A DNA stretch of 5,820 nucleotides. Origin: Bacillota bacterium. GTDB taxonomy: Bacteria; Bacillota; Clostridia; Lachnospirales; Lachnospiraceae. Of the stretch, positions 5,111 to 5,820 are shown piece after piece. The notes beneath the pieces are model-generated. The model was not told where the DNA came from. It ran no database searches and saw only the letters and a list, made by a program, of their open reading frames with translations. The position numbers were made by a program, and so were the translations under genes. Location: positions 1 to 5,820 of the forward strand of contig JAEWRS010000458.1 of assembly GCA_023398855.1 (NCBI GenBank), written 5' to 3'. Numbering within the stretch: the first letter of the stretch is position 1; every line of letters starts with the position of its first letter.

Positions 5111-5820
5111 ATGAAACAAAGAAAGAAATTACTCGCTGCTGTGATGGCGGCAATGTTTGCTGCAGGCGCAATTGCCGGATGCAGCTCAGGTGGCTCAACT
5201 GCTGCGACAAAAGCAGATCAGACAACTGCAAAACAAGAGGCTGGTAAGGCAGAAGAGACCACAACAGCGGCCGTAACAACAGCGGCAGAAACAAAGGCGG
5301 AAAATGTAGACCTTTATGTCTTTATTGCTGCCAGTTTAAAAAACACCATGGAAAAAATAAAAGAAACCTATGAAAAAGATCATACAAATGTTAATATTAT
5401 TTATAATGCGGACAGCTCTGGCACTCTGCAAAAGCAAATTGAAGAAGGTGCCCAGTGTGATATATTCTTCTCAGCAGCACCCAAGCAGATGAATGCTTTA
5501 AAGGAAGGCGGATACGTAGTAGACGGTTCTGTTACCAATTTACTTGAAAATAAAATCGTCCTGATCAAGTCAACCGGCGGAAAAACTGAGGTTACTGGTT
5601 TTGACAATATTACAAAAGCGTCAAGCCTTGCTCTTGCAGGAGAAGATGTACCGGTAGGCCAGTATGCAAGAAAACTGTTTACCAACCTGGGAAATCTTGA
5701 TCAGGTTATGAAAATGGAAATCAATGAAGGTGCCAATGTTACCGCTGTTTTAACAGCCGTTGCAGAGGGGAGCAATGAAGTCGGAGTGGTTTACGCAACC
5801 GATGCAGCTTCCATGGCAGA
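5111..5820 (+). CDS. modA: Molybdate ABC transporter substrate-binding lipoprotein ModA (partial, runs off window)
   Basis: The first 236 codons of a ModA-type receptor; the frame is still open at the window end, so the last few dozen residues are missing. A lipoprotein signal is clear: KQRKK, a hydrophobic stretch, then the lipobox IAGC with Cys24 as the lipidated residue. A low-complexity Thr/Ala/Lys/Glu linker (about 25-65) tethers the domain to the membrane. Family motifs follow in order: AASL (73-76), SSGTLQKQIEEGAQCDIFFS (102-121), VPVGQYA (180-186) and VGVVYATDA (224-232). By comparison with E. coli ModA the anion ligands should be near Ser75, Ser103, Val182, Val210 and Tyr228. The start has AGGAGG (5098-5103) with a 7-nt spacer. 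The permease and ATPase genes (modB, modC) are expected just downstream but are not visible. Tungstate binding cannot be excluded. Confidence 0.92.
   Translation, partial: MKQRKKLLAAVMAAMFAAGAIAGCSSGGSTAATKADQTTAKQEAGKAEETTTAAVTTAAETKAENVDLYVFIAASLKNTMEKIKETYEKDHTNVNIIYNADSSGTLQKQIEEGAQCDIFFSAAPKQMNALKEGGYVVDGSVTNLLENKIVLIKSTGGKTEVTGFDNITKASSLALAGEDVPVGQYARKLFTNLGNLDQVMKMEINEGANVTAVLTAVAEGSNEVGVVYATDAASMA

Noticed and set aside
5401..5685. A 94-codon open frame on the minus strand inside modA
   Set aside because: Antisense to conserved ModA motifs, and no ribosome binding site; a shadow frame.

Overview
The window looks like chromosomal DNA of a low-to-mid GC anaerobic Firmicute, most likely a clostridium of the Lachnospiraceae (Lacrimispora-like). 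This is inferred from the strong AGGAGG-type ribosome binding sites, the TTG start, the A/T-rich sigma-A-like promoters and the gene families present; no marker gene fixes the species. I see no tRNA, rRNA, CRISPR or insertion sequence.

Layout: (1) 32-1357 (+) encodes a membrane-anchored or secreted GH18 chitinase. (2) 1367-1405 is a long hairpin with an A tract on one side and a T tract on the other, a terminator shared by convergent genes. (3) 1436-3677 (-) is a tightly coupled pair: a two-domain DUF1538 membrane transporter (first in transcription order, TTG start) followed, with a 17-nt overlap, by a tandem P-II-like signalling protein. (4) 3678-3855 is a non-coding leader/promoter region with two inverted repeats that share the same GAAT centre. 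(5) 3856-4830 (-) is a one-component regulator joining an excisionase-type helix-turn-helix to a periplasmic-binding-protein-like domain. (6) 4831-5110 is a divergent control region with a recognisable promoter on each strand, a perfect 14-bp palindrome over the predicted start of the rightward transcript, a partial second copy and a phased A-tract spacer. (7) 5111 to the window end (+) is the start of modA, the molybdate-binding lipoprotein of an ABC importer, cut by the window edge.

The right half is a molybdate uptake module: the regulator, whose sensor domain resembles the ligand-binding domain of the transporter, sits divergently from modA and probably controls it. The left-centre pair repeats the theme of a small P-II protein encoded with a membrane transporter (compare GlnK-AmtB and SbtB-SbtA). 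Here the transporter belongs to a poorly characterised family, and both partners carry an internal duplication. This pair is the least understood system in the window.
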